Translations under genes and position numbers: made by a program
The notes under the pieces: model-generated
Told to the model about the DNA's origin: nothing
The model's input: only the letters and a program-made list of their open reading frames with translations
Databases searched by the model: none
Part shown: positions 1 to 8,518 of the stretch, piece after piece
Numbering within the stretch: the stretch's first letter is position 1
How the letters are laid out: each line of letters opens with the position of its first letter
NCBI GenBank assembly: GCA_938005545.1
Contig: CALKXV010000065.1
Location: 1-64,000 of the forward strand
Length of the DNA: 64,000 nucleotides
Direction of reading: 5' to 3'
From: an uncultured Paracoccaceae bacterium
Lineage (GTDB): Bacteria; Pseudomonadota; Alphaproteobacteria; Rhodobacterales; Rhodobacteraceae

Positions 1-101
1 TGAACGCGAGAAGACAAAGAGGAGGACCATGAAACTTAGGCGCTTGCAGCACGCTAAATCCGCTGCTTAACTGAAAACAGATGAGCGATAACTCAACGAA
101 G

Positions 102-845
102 TCAAAACGCCATCTGTCTCAAACTATCTGATGACGGACAATTCCACGCTTGATGCAAAAGCGTCAACTGTCGTTGGAATGCCTTTTTCGCAGCAAAGCT
201 TGGTGGAACATGCGGTTCGATGTTGCTTGCTCTAAGGACATGCCGAATGTCCGTGACCATGCTCTCGACCACTCTGCTAGGATAGTCACCGAGATAGTAG
301 AGTTCCTTGAACCGAAAACGATTTTGAAACTCGGGCGAGACCTTAGCTCGCTCCCAAAGGTGTTCGCGAACGCGCCATTGCGCCGTAACCAGCGGTAAAA
401 AACGTCGTTCAAGAAGCGCTCCCGCACGTCTGTAGATCATTGCATCCGCATAAGTGCGAATTGCAACGGGTTGCACATTGGGCGTTCTCGGCGTCCACAA
501 GACATCGGCAAGGCCGGGCAGCCTATCTTTACCTAGCTTGTAGAGGTGGGCGCTGATGTCGCGACGGTAGCGAGAGGACTGACGCAAAGTATGACCGATC
601 CAGATATATCTTGGGTCTTCGCAACGACCGCTCGGCCATAAAAAATCTTCCATGCAATAGAAAACAAGACCAGATTTGATTTGGCGGATTAACCTTTCAT
701 GTTCCGGAGTACCGCTGTCTGGCCAATCGTCAGGCTTATCTCCAACAACGCTAAGCTGATAAGGAAAAGATAGATTGATTTCTTTGCGGATGGCACGGTT
801 GAGCGCACCCAATGAATGGTAGCCGGGCTTTGCAGGCTTCCTCAT
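102..845 (-). CDS. Hypothetical protein linked to the integrase
   Basis: I do not recognise this 247-residue protein. It has no signal peptide and no clear membrane segment, is rich in Arg, Trp and Tyr, and looks like a soluble cytoplasmic protein. Its start codon overlaps the integrase stop in an ATGA arrangement (842-845), so it is probably translated together with the integrase and belongs to the integrated element. It could be an excision or regulatory partner or a cargo gene; nothing in the sequence decides. The reading frame is intact from the start at 845 to the stop at 102. Confidence 0.6.
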   Translation of the reverse strand: MRKPAKPGYHSLGALNRAIRKEINLSFPYQLSVVGDKPDDWPDSGTPEHERLIRQIKSGLVFYCMEDFLWPSGRCEDPRYIWIGHTLRQSSRYRRDISAHLYKLGKDRLPGLADVLWTPRTPNVQPVAIRTYADAMIYRRAGALLERRFLPLVTAQWRVREHLWERAKVSPEFQNRFRFKELYYLGDYPSRVVESMVTDIRHVLRASNIEPHVPPSFAAKKAFQRQLTLLHQAWNCPSSDSLRQMAF

Positions 846-2143
846 TTCCCAGCGCCTTCGAAGTTGAGGACATTAGCTTCAGTTTCAACGCCGCTGCAAA
901 AATCAGCCCAGGCTTGCATGAGGGGACGGCGCTTGTCGGTCATCTGCCCTCGGCGATACGCGGCTTCCACATCGCTGGCTACTTTGTGCGCCAAGGCCAT
1001 TTCAGCCAGATCACCCGGAAAACCGGTTCGCTCACCGACCCAATCCCTGAAGGTACTGCGCAAGCCGTGAGGCACCGCTGGACGGCCTGAAACGCGATCT
1101 ACAAAGCCATCGCCGTCTGTCTTTTCGTTCGCTTGATGAAGCCGCTTCATGGCCGCGCTGAGCGTCATGTCAGACAGCTTGCCGCCCCTCGGTGCAGGGA
1201 AAACGTATTCGCTGTCGGCGAACCTTGGAACCTGCTTCAGCAACTCTACCGCTGCCGTGGATAGCGGAACGCGATGTTCGCGGCTCATCTTCATTCTACT
1301 GGCCGGGATGATCCACAACGCATTGTCGAGGTCGATTTCCTCCCAAAGCGCTCCGCGCACCTCTTGAGAACGTGAAGCAGTCAACAGAGCGAACTCCAAT
1401 GCGTATCGCCCCATTCCGTCCATCCGACGAAGACAGTTGAGCCAGCTTGGCACGTCATCAATTTGCAAGGCGGGGTGGTTGGTCTCTTTGGTAATCTTAC
1501 TAGGTGCTGGCAAAAGCTCTTTGAGATTACCTACCCATCGTGCCGGATTGTCGCCGGTCCGGTGACCGGAGACCGTCGCCCAGTTCAATACTGCTTCGAT
1601 ACGCCCACGCACGCGAGACGCGGTTTCTGTCTTAGTGTGCCAGATTGGTTGCAATGCCCGCAGAACGTCCTGCACGTTAATGTCTTGCACCAGCATTTTG
1701 CCCAATGCAGGGATAGCGTAGCTCTTCAGCGTATTCCGCCACTGCTGCCGATGCTTGGGGTTTGAAAACTCATCGAGCTTCGCATCTAAGTAACGATCCG
1801 CAGCGGCTTCAAAGGTGAGGCCACGCATTTGCTCGGCCAGCAATGCAGATCGTTGCGCCTTACGTTCCTCCAGTGGATCGACACCGGACCTGATCTTTTC
1901 CTTAAGTTCGCGAGCACGGTCACGTGCAGCGGTTAGGCTGATCTCCGGAAAACTGCCTAAGCCAAACTCTTTGCGTTTACCGCCGACCAGCGTTCTAAGC
2001 ACCCACGACCTGCCGCCATTTGCGGTCAATTGTATGAGCAAACCGGATACACCGCCCACTGCAACGGTCTGATTTTGTCCCGCTCCGGTGTAACGAAGTC
2101 GCTTAACTTCCAGTGCTGATAGCTCTCTCGCAATCTTCGGCAT
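842..2143 (-). CDS. Tyrosine recombinase (P4-type integrase)
   Basis: Site-specific integrase of 433 residues, the usual size for P4-like island integrases. The N-terminal ~95 residues match the DUF4102 arm-binding domain (GLGSFPEISLTAAR, then SGVDPLEERKAQ). A core-binding domain follows, then the C-terminal catalytic domain. Visible catalytic residues are Arg258 (TASRSQEVRG), the His359-x-x-Arg362 box (PHGLRSTFR), His386 (ALAHK) and the nucleophile Tyr396 (AAYRRG). The gene starts about 150 bp from the 3' end of tRNA-Ser(GCU), the classical arrangement for an element integrated in a tRNA gene. The element therefore extends to the left, beyond the window. The frame is intact, so the enzyme may be active. 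Confidence 0.95.
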   Translation of the reverse strand: MPKIARELSALEVKRLRYTGAGQNQTVAVGGVSGLLIQLTANGGRSWVLRTLVGGKRKEFGLGSFPEISLTAARDRARELKEKIRSGVDPLEERKAQRSALLAEQMRGLTFEAAADRYLDAKLDEFSNPKHRQQWRNTLKSYAIPALGKMLVQDINVQDVLRALQPIWHTKTETASRVRGRIEAVLNWATVSGHRTGDNPARWVGNLKELLPAPSKITKETNHPALQIDDVPSWLNCLRRMDGMGRYALEFALLTASRSQEVRGALWEEIDLDNALWIIPASRMKMSREHRVPLSTAAVELLKQVPRFADSEYVFPAPRGGKLSDMTLSAAMKRLHQANEKTDGDGFVDRVSGRPAVPHGLRSTFRDWVGERTGFPGDLAEMALAHKVASDVEAAYRRGQMTDKRRPLMQAWADFCSGVETEANVLNFEGAGK

Positions 2144-2190
2144 GATCTAACCCGTCAACCTACCCGCCAAAAAATACCCCAATTCCAACA

Positions 2191-2208
2191 GACCCAACAG
2201 GACCCAAC
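2191..2208. repeat. Tandem GACCCAAC repeat, possible integrase arm site
   Basis: Two copies of GACCCAAC with a 10-bp period (2191-2198 and 2201-2208) lie between the integrase start and the tRNA 3' end. Short direct repeats in this place often serve as integrase arm-type or excisionase sites. Two copies are weak evidence, so the role is inference. Confidence 0.25.
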
Positions 2209-2294
2209 CGGAGGACAGTTCGTTTTCAATGCGGATAAAGTACTGAAAAATATGTCCCAAATTGGGCGATCTCATATTTTCTCAGTGTTATGGG

Positions 2295-2384
2295 TGGCGG
2301 AGACGAAGGGATTCGAACCCTCGAGACGGGTTACCGCCTACTCCCTTAGCAGGGGAGCGCCTTCGACCACTCGGCCACGTCTCC
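2295..2384 (-). tRNA. tRNA-Ser (anticodon GCU), with encoded CCA
   Basis: A 90-base class II tRNA with a long variable arm. The acceptor stem pairs GGAGACG (5' end at 2384) with CGTCTCC (2299-2305), followed by the discriminator and an encoded CCA (2295-2297). The anticodon loop CTGCTAA gives GCU, reading AGC/AGU serine codons. The T-loop GGTTCGAATCC is canonical. The gene points toward the integrase, so its 3' end is the likely attachment site of the element at the left. The mature sequence looks intact, so integration restored the tRNA. Confidence 0.97.
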
Positions 2385-2704
2385 GTTGACGGGTCTAACA
2401 GTCCAAAGCCACTGGAAACAAGTGTGAAATTTGGCAATGCCGAAATGTCGCGGAATAATCCGTCTCGCTCAATGGATGAACGGTTCTATTGCCTTGCGGA
2501 CCTGAGATGTTCTGGTCGTATCCCTCATTGGATCATTAACACTTAACCCAGGTCTAAACGCCCGTCTGCACAGGCCAGTTGACAATACTGGGATACTAGT
2601 ATTCTGTCGTGATGAATCGAGAAGCAGGACCGGTTGACCTGTTTGGTTCTGGTTTGCGCGTGATTTGCTCAAACCAAGGCTTTTATCAACCAAGGGAGGA
2701 AATC
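2385..2704 (+). promoter_or_regulatory. Leader of the TRAP operon with a promoter-like palindrome
   Basis: This 320-base gap has no convincing gene. A good -35 match TTGACA lies at 2579-2584. It is followed by the perfect 10-bp palindrome ATACTAGTAT (2593-2602), which also forms the right part of an AATACT-N8-AGTATT inverted repeat (2584-2603). A palindrome over the expected core promoter fits a repressor site, for example of a FadR-type GntR protein, which often control TRAP operons. No regulator gene is adjacent. The dctP ribosome site GGGAGGAA is near 2694-2701. Confidence 0.4.
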
Positions 2705-3688
2705 ATGTATCAGAAAATTTCAACGTTTGTTGTTGGTGCCGTGACCGCTGCCACGCTCGTCGTAAATGCCGCTTCGGCGGCCGATTGGCGCGGCTGGAAC
2801 ATCCATGTCGAAGGTTATCCGAATACAGTCGCAATGGACAAATTCGCCGAGCTGCTGACCGAAAAGACCGGTGGCGAGATCAATTTACAGATGTTCCATG
2901 GCGGTACGCTTGGCAGTCAGCCAGATGCCATCGAACAGGTTCGTCTTGGCGGGTTGGCCATTGGCAACTTCAATCTTGGTCCCATCGGTCCAATTGCAGC
3001 AGAAGCCAATGTGGTGTCCCTGCCCTTTATCTTTAAAGACGTGCCACATATGTTCCGCGTTCTTGAAGGCGAAGGCGGACAAGCGATTGCTGACGGAATG
3101 GCTGCAAAAGGTCTTATTCCGCTTGCATGGTACGATGCCGGTGCGCGGTCGTTCTACAATGGCGAAAAAGCGATCAACACGCCTTCGGACGTGGCCGGTC
3201 TTAAAGTTCGGGTTATGAACAATGACCTTTATTCGGGCATGATCTCGGAGCTTGGCGGCAACCCGTCGCCGATGGCTTTCTCAGAAGTCTATCAAGCACT
3301 CAAAACAGGTGTGGTTGACGGAGCCGAGAACAACTGGCCGTCTTACGAGTCAACCGGTCACTTCGAAGTTGCAGGCTTTTACTCGCTGAGCCAGCACCTG
3401 ATTATCCCGGAGTGCCTTTGCATCAACGCTGACATCTACAATGGCTTGTCCGCTGACATGCAGGCTGCGGTGACCGCTGCTGCACAGGAATCGGCTGCCC
3501 TGCAACGTGAAATGTGGGCCGCACGCGAAACCGCCAGCCGTGAAAAGGTTGTGGCTTCTGGTGTGGTGATGAACGAGATCGCCAACAAGCTTCCATTCCA
3601 AGAGGCAATGGCGCCGGTCTATGAAAACTATCTTGCCGCCAATCCAGACCTGCGGCCTCTGGTCGAGCTTATTCAAGCAACCGACTAA
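2705..3688 (+). CDS. dctP: TRAP transporter substrate-binding protein (DctP family)
   Basis: Periplasmic solute receptor of a tripartite ATP-independent transporter, 327 residues, the usual size. The N-terminus MYQKISTFVVGAVTAATL... ending in ASAA is a Sec signal peptide. Family features are visible: an early FAELLTEKTGG segment, the GLKVRVMNN motif with the Arg that usually pairs with a substrate carboxylate, and the FSEVYQALKTGVVDGAENN box. I chose the ATG at 2705 because GGGAGGAA lies just upstream and the signal peptide begins there; the longer frame from 2609 would bury it. The ligand cannot be read from sequence but is probably an organic acid. Confidence 0.93.
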   Translation: MYQKISTFVVGAVTAATLVVNAASAADWRGWNIHVEGYPNTVAMDKFAELLTEKTGGEINLQMFHGGTLGSQPDAIEQVRLGGLAIGNFNLGPIGPIAAEANVVSLPFIFKDVPHMFRVLEGEGGQAIADGMAAKGLIPLAWYDAGARSFYNGEKAINTPSDVAGLKVRVMNNDLYSGMISELGGNPSPMAFSEVYQALKTGVVDGAENNWPSYESTGHFEVAGFYSLSQHLIIPECLCINADIYNGLSADMQAAVTAAAQESAALQREMWAARETASREKVVASGVVMNEIANKLPFQEAMAPVYENYLAANPDLRPLVELIQATD

Positions 3689-3706
3689 TATAACTGCTAA
3701 GACCAA

Positions 3707-3735
3707 GGCGCGCCCGGTAATAGTCCGGGCGCGCC
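3707..3735 (+). terminator. Intercistronic hairpin after dctP
   Basis: A perfect 11-bp stem (3707-3717 with 3725-3735) around a 7-base loop TAATAGT, with no T-run after it. Such stems between a binding-protein gene and its permease usually protect the upstream message or cause partial termination, giving excess binding protein. Confidence 0.75.
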
Positions 3736-3754
3736 GATCTGGGAGGGTTCCAAA

Positions 3755-4291
3755 TTGACAACGCCACACACCGGCCACCAATACGCGCGTATTGTGAGGT
3801 GGATGGATGCAGTTTTGGATACGCTCGCCGCAATCTGCAAACTTCTGACAGGCACCGCATTGGTCGTTTTGACCGTTATTTTCGGCTGGCTGGTTTTTGG
3901 GCGATACATCCTGAATTCCACGCCAACTTGGGTCGAACAAGTTGCATTGCTGCTGGTCATGACCATCGCGTTTCTTGGTGCCGCGGTCGGCGTTCACGAA
4001 AACACACATCTCGCGGTCACATTTCTTCGAACTTCAGTTCCGGCTCGCATAAAAACCATTCTGGTGATCGTGACGGATCTGGCGCTCGCGGGTTTTGGTG
4101 GTTTGATGCTTTGGTATGGCGCTCAGCTAACCGCGTTCAAATGGGCGTCGATGATCCCGTTGATCCATGTGCCCGAAGGCCTTCGGTCCCTGCCCCTCAC
4201 AATCGGCGGCGGTTTGATTTTATTATTTTCGACAGGACACTTAATTCGGCTCGCAACGGGGTCGGACACCCGTAGCGACGCCATGGAATAG
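3755..4291 (+). CDS. dctQ: TRAP transporter small permease (DctQ family)
   Basis: Four-helix small membrane subunit of the TRAP transporter, 178 residues. Hydrophobic segments cover roughly residues 30-50, 65-85, 105-125 and 140-165, as in DctQ. The segment FGRYILNSTPTWVEQVALLLV is the typical conserved region with the W-x-E motif. The start is a TTG at 3755 with GGGAGGG at 3741-3747; no better ATG fits this signal. It lies between dctP and dctM and works with DctM in sodium- or proton-driven import. Confidence 0.9.
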   Translation: MTTPHTGHQYARIVRWMDAVLDTLAAICKLLTGTALVVLTVIFGWLVFGRYILNSTPTWVEQVALLLVMTIAFLGAAVGVHENTHLAVTFLRTSVPARIKTILVIVTDLALAGFGGLMLWYGAQLTAFKWASMIPLIHVPEGLRSLPLTIGGGLILLFSTGHLIRLATGSDTRSDAME

Positions 4292-4300
4292 GATACCACG

Positions 4301-5584
4301 ATGGGGCTTTTCGTTCTGCTAGGGCTGTTCGCACTTTGCGTGGCCATCGGTGTTCCCGTTGCCTTTGCATTGGGAATTGCGGCGCTTTCCGCCTTTTGGT
4401 TCGAAGGGCTGCCGTTGATGATCGGGTTTCAGCGGATCATATCCGGGATCAACGTCTTTGCGTTGATGGCGATCCCCTTCTTCATTTTCGCAGGCGAGTT
4501 GATGTTCCATGGCGGAATTGCCGCGCGTCTGGTTCGGTTCGCATCGGCGGCAGTGGGTGCGGTGCGCGGTGGCCTTGGAATTGTGAACGTTTTCTCGTCC
4601 ATGTTGTTTGGCGGAATTTCCGGTTCTGCGGTTGCCGACATTTCTGCCCTAGGGTCCATCCTGATCCCGGTGATGAAAGAGAAAGGCTATGATGCGGATT
4701 ACGCGGTGAATGTCACAGTCACCTCGTCCATTGCTGGTATCGTCATTCCACCCAGCCACAATATGATCATTTTTGCGATCGCAGCCGGTGGTGGCATCTC
4801 GATCTCGCAGCTTTTTATGGCGGGCGTCGTGCCCGGCATTCTGATGTGTCTGTGCTTGGCCGTGGCAGCGTATTTGGTTGCCGTAAAGCGCGGATACAAA
4901 GGTGAGACATTTCCGGGTTGGACTGCCCTCGCCCTTAGTTTTGCCGCAGCAATACCGGGGCTGTTCACAGCCGTTATCATTGTCGGCGGCGTTCTTTCGG
5001 GCGTCTTCACGGTGACCGAGTCTGGTGCATTCGGGGCGATCTATGCTTTCGTTGTTACCTTGTTCATCTACCGGAGCATCACTTGGCAAAACTTTCGCAC
5101 GGCGGTTCGCCAATCTGTGCAAACCACGGCCATGGTGATGATCCTGATCGCCTGTGCTGGTGCATTTGCCTATATGCTGACGTTCTACAGGGTGCCTGAC
5201 AAGACCGTCGCCCTTTTGACGGGCATCACAGATAATCCGATCCTGATCCTGTTGATGATCAACGTTGCCCTTTTGCTGTTGGGAATGATCATGGACATGG
5301 CGGCCTTGCTGTTGATCTGTACGCCAATCTTCTTGCCCGTCGCGCACAGCCTTGGAATTGATCCGCTTCAATTTGGAATGATCATGCTGGTCAATCTGGG
5401 GTTGGGATTGTGCACCCCGCCGGTTGGGTCTTGCCTGTTCGTTGGATGCGCTGTCGGCAAGTTACCGATGGAAAAGGCCGTCAGAACCATCTGGCCGTTT
5501 TACCTTGCGATCTTTGCCGCACTGATGATGATCACGTTTATTCCTGCGATTTCATTAACCCTGCCGCGATTGGTTGCCCAATAG
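4301..5584 (+). CDS. dctM: TRAP transporter large permease (DctM family)
   Basis: Large translocation subunit, 427 residues, with about a dozen hydrophobic segments across its length. Family signatures include AIPFFIFAGELMFHGGIAARLVR, SAVADISALGSILIPVMKEKGYD and the C-terminal GLGLCTPPVGSCLFVGCAVG. It follows dctQ by 9 bases and closes the dctPQM operon. The family moves substrate across the inner membrane using an ion gradient rather than ATP. The next gene is convergent, with a gap of about 30 bases. Confidence 0.95.
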   Translation: MGLFVLLGLFALCVAIGVPVAFALGIAALSAFWFEGLPLMIGFQRIISGINVFALMAIPFFIFAGELMFHGGIAARLVRFASAAVGAVRGGLGIVNVFSSMLFGGISGSAVADISALGSILIPVMKEKGYDADYAVNVTVTSSIAGIVIPPSHNMIIFAIAAGGGISISQLFMAGVVPGILMCLCLAVAAYLVAVKRGYKGETFPGWTALALSFAAAIPGLFTAVIIVGGVLSGVFTVTESGAFGAIYAFVVTLFIYRSITWQNFRTAVRQSVQTTAMVMILIACAGAFAYMLTFYRVPDKTVALLTGITDNPILILLMINVALLLLGMIMDMAALLLICTPIFLPVAHSLGIDPLQFGMIMLVNLGLGLCTPPVGSCLFVGCAVGKLPMEKAVRTIWPFYLAIFAALMMITFIPAISLTLPRLVAQ

Positions 5585-5617
5585 CTTTCACCAAAAGCAC
5601 ATGAGTTCTGACGCCTG

Positions 5618-7615
5618 TCAGGCGGTCTTTGCCTTTTGGACTTTTGTCGCTTTTGCAAGCATGTCCAAAGCGGGTTCGGGGCGTCCGTAAAGATACCCCT
5701 GCCCTTGTTCAGCGCCGAGTTTGTAGACGATGTCAGCTTGTTCCGGCGTTTCAATACCTTCGACAGTGACTTCCAAATCCAAGTTGTGCGCGATGTCCAA
5801 AACAGAACGCAAAAGAACCCGCGCTTTTTCCGAGGTTTCAAGTTCATCGACCAGGGTTCTGTCGATTTTCAATTCATGGGCCATGATCGCCCTGAGATAT
5901 GCAAGCGACGAAAATCCAGCACCAAAATCATCGATGGCGATTTTAACGCCCTGATCTTTCAATCCAAGAATGACTCGACTGGCTTGATCCCAATCCCGCA
6001 TCTCAACGGTTTCGGTAATTTCAAGGATCAACAAATCGCTCGGCAAGCGGGATTGCCACAACGCGTCTTCGACCCGTTCCAGAACGCGCGATGACGTAAA
6101 GTGATGTGCCGAAAGATTAACGCTGACAGAAAAACGCGTGTCGTTTTCCTGGTTCCAGTCTGACACAAGCTCGGTTGCACGGTTCAAGACATAGCTGTCG
6201 ATGTCGATCACCAGCCCGCTTTCTTCGGCCAACCCAATGAAATCTCCCGGTGATACGATTGCGCCATTTCTGTTCCATCGCACCAAAGCCTCGAAACCAA
6301 AAATAACGCCGTTTGAAAGAGTGACCTTTGGTTGCAGGTAAACAAGGAGATCACCGTTTTCGATGGCCAAAGGAAGTTCTTCCAACATTGAACGTCGGTC
6401 ACGGAACCGCTGTTCCATGTCTTGATCATAGACCGTTACACGCCGTCGCCCATTGTCTTTGGATTCATAAAGCGCGAAATCCGTAACCCGCGACAGCATA
6501 TCCAAGGTTGTGCGCGCATGCGCATTGATCTGTGTGGTCGTTGCCAGACCAATACTAAGTCCCGGCTCAATCAGCTCATGTTCGTGGATGAACGGTTGCC
6601 CCACGTCCGCAAGGATACCGTCGCACAACCCCATTAGCCGGTCGATGTTGTTATCTGGAACGACCACGGCAAATTCGTCGCCGCCAAGGCGCGCGGCGAA
6701 CCCGTCAGCCTTTTCGGCGTAACGCTGCAGAATTTTGCCCACATGACAAAGCACAGCATCGCCTGCGGCATGACCAAAAGTGTCGTTGATCCCTTTAAAA
6801 TCGTCGAGATCAATATACAGCAGCGCGACACAGCAGCTTTCCTTTAAAAGGACTTCGATCTTTTCAGTGAATTGCGCGCGGTTGGGCAGGTTCGTCATGG
6901 CATCAAAGTACGCCAGATATTCGATATGTCGCTCGGCCTTAATCAACGCGCGGCGTTCCAGAATTTCACGCCTGAGCAATATCAGCACCAACCCGCCAAA
7001 GAGCGTCAGAAAAACAGGCGTGATCATTGCGGCGGTTTGCTGGCGCTTGGCGGCGTCCAACTGGGCTTCCAACGCCAAATGCGATTGTTCTTCGTTTACT
7101 TCAAGGAACGAACGCAAATACGACATGGACGCATGCCCCGTCCGATCAACTTCTTCAGCCAGAGCATCCAAATCTGGATAACCCGCCGCCGTCGCATCAC
7201 GGCTGACTTTCAGAAGTCGGTGCAAAACTAGCATAGCCGTGTTCTTGATCGAATAGAGCGAAGCATCGCCTTGGGTATCGCTAATACGATCGACGCGCAT
7301 GACCAAGCGTTCGGTTACCTCTTCAAACGTTCTGGCATTTTCTGGCGAAAACCGACCATCCATTTCGGCACGCGACGACAGCAGTGTCAGATTAAGGATA
7401 TCCAGCGTTGCCAATCGGCTTTGGCTCAGACGGTTGTCTTTCACCAGCGCACTGGTTTCCTCAAGCCCGCGCACCACGACATGAGATTGAACGGCAGCAA
7501 TCACACAGGCCACCAAAAGCGCACCAAGGACCGCATACATGCCAATACGAGTGGTCAACGCGCGCATGACGCGGTCTAGACAGGCGCTTGTTTTATCTTG
7601 GAGCCGTGCGGGCAC
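5618..7615 (-). CDS. Membrane GGDEF-EAL bifunctional c-di-GMP protein
   Basis: A 665-residue signalling protein. Membrane segments at about 24-44 and 197-215 enclose a periplasmic sensor region of roughly 150 residues. The GGDEF domain keeps its active-site motif (residues 311-315, RLGGDEFAVVV), so diguanylate cyclase activity is possible. The EAL domain begins with the EAL motif at 442-444 and has the catalytic-type EITETV and DDFGAG segments and KIDRTLV, so phosphodiesterase activity is also possible. No I-site RxxD is visible before GGDEF. The start is a GTG at 7615 with GGAGG five bases upstream. The periplasmic ligand is unknown. Confidence 0.93.
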   Translation of the reverse strand: MPARLQDKTSACLDRVMRALTTRIGMYAVLGALLVACVIAAVQSHVVVRGLEETSALVKDNRLSQSRLATLDILNLTLLSSRAEMDGRFSPENARTFEEVTERLVMRVDRISDTQGDASLYSIKNTAMLVLHRLLKVSRDATAAGYPDLDALAEEVDRTGHASMSYLRSFLEVNEEQSHLALEAQLDAAKRQQTAAMITPVFLTLFGGLVLILLRREILERRALIKAERHIEYLAYFDAMTNLPNRAQFTEKIEVLLKESCCVALLYIDLDDFKGINDTFGHAAGDAVLCHVGKILQRYAEKADGFAARLGGDEFAVVVPDNNIDRLMGLCDGILADVGQPFIHEHELIEPGLSIGLATTTQINAHARTTLDMLSRVTDFALYESKDNGRRRVTVYDQDMEQRFRDRRSMLEELPLAIENGDLLVYLQPKVTLSNGVIFGFEALVRWNRNGAIVSPGDFIGLAEESGLVIDIDSYVLNRATELVSDWNQENDTRFSVSVNLSAHHFTSSRVLERVEDALWQSRLPSDLLILEITETVEMRDWDQASRVILGLKDQGVKIAIDDFGAGFSSLAYLRAIMAHELKIDRTLVDELETSEKARVLLRSVLDIAHNLDLEVTVEGIETPEQADIVYKLGAEQGQGYLYGRPEPALDMLAKATKVQKAKTA

Positions 7616-7744
7616 CTGCCCCTCCGAACATGGAAACTGTTCCAGAGAGGTTACGCCTGCACGTCTTAAACCCGTCTAAAAGGCTTGCCGTCATTCAAAG
7701 GCCAAATGTCGATAAAGTATTAAGACTTTTAGCGAGACACCTGC

Positions 7745-8515
7745 TTAAACTGACGCGAGTTCTTGTTCCAAGTCGGCCATTTCTGCGCCACCTGCCATCA
7801 GACGACGAATTTCGTTGTGATCCAACGTTTCCTGGGTGCCTTCGCCAATCACCTTGCCAAGCGCAAGGAATGTGAACCGATCCGCGATAAGACGCGAATG
7901 GATTTCGTTATGGGTGATGAAGATGATCCCGATATCGCCACGTTTGCGCACTTTTTGAATGGTCTTCAAAACGCCCATCTGCTGCTTTTGACCAAGCGCC
8001 GAGGTTGGCTCGTCCAAGATCAAGACTTTGGCTCCGAAATAGATCGCCCGTGCGATTGCCAAAGTCTGACGCTGACCGCCTGACATAGTGCCAACCGCTT
8101 GGGTTGGATCGGAAAAATCGATCCCGATCTTCAGCATTTCGTCGTGAGCGATCTTATCCATCTCGTTCATTTTGAGCATGCCGAAGGCGTTTTTAAGTTC
8201 GCGACCCATGAAAAAATTGCGCGTCACGCTCATCAGTTGGTTCAACGCAAGATCTTGATAAACCGTGCCAATTCCAGCCGCCGAAGCGTCGCGCGGCGTC
8301 CGGAAGTTGGCGGGCTTACCTTCGATATAGATCTGACCCGCTGTCGGCTGATGAACACCCGCCAATATCTTGATCAGCGTCGATTTACCGGCACCGTTAT
8401 CACCTAAAAGCGCGTGGACTTCACCGGCGTGAACTTCCAGATCAACCCCGCCAAGCGCTGTGAAGGGGCCGAACTTTTTCTCCAGGCCTTTCACTCTCAT
8501 ATACGGTTCTGCCAT
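7745..8515 (-). CDS. Sugar ABC transporter ATPase (CUT2, FrcA-like)
   Basis: ATP-binding subunit of 256 residues. Walker A GDNGAGKS is at about 38-45, the signature MSGGQRQTLAIARA in the middle, and Walker B VLILDEPTSALG follows. It contains a single nucleotide-binding domain, whereas RbsA/XylF-type CUT2 ATPases usually carry two; single-domain forms of this length occur in the FrcA group of alphaproteobacteria. It follows the permease gene by 3 bases and is the last gene of a binding protein-permease-ATPase operon. A fructose-type substrate is inference from the FrcA resemblance. Confidence 0.92.
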   Translation of the reverse strand: MAEPYMRVKGLEKKFGPFTALGGVDLEVHAGEVHALLGDNGAGKSTLIKILAGVHQPTAGQIYIEGKPANFRTPRDASAAGIGTVYQDLALNQLMSVTRNFFMGRELKNAFGMLKMNEMDKIAHDEMLKIGIDFSDPTQAVGTMSGGQRQTLAIARAIYFGAKVLILDEPTSALGQKQQMGVLKTIQKVRKRGDIGIIFITHNEIHSRLIADRFTFLALGKVIGEGTQETLDHNEIRRLMAGGAEMADLEQELASV

Positions 8516-8518
8516 GGC

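Noticed and set aside
29-70. 13-codon frame with a GAGGAGG ribosome site at the left edge
   Set aside because: Too short and cut off from its context by the window edge; no homology visible.
3350-4009. 219-residue minus-strand frame across dctP/dctQ
   Set aside because: Shadow of two well-supported TRAP genes; low-complexity composition.
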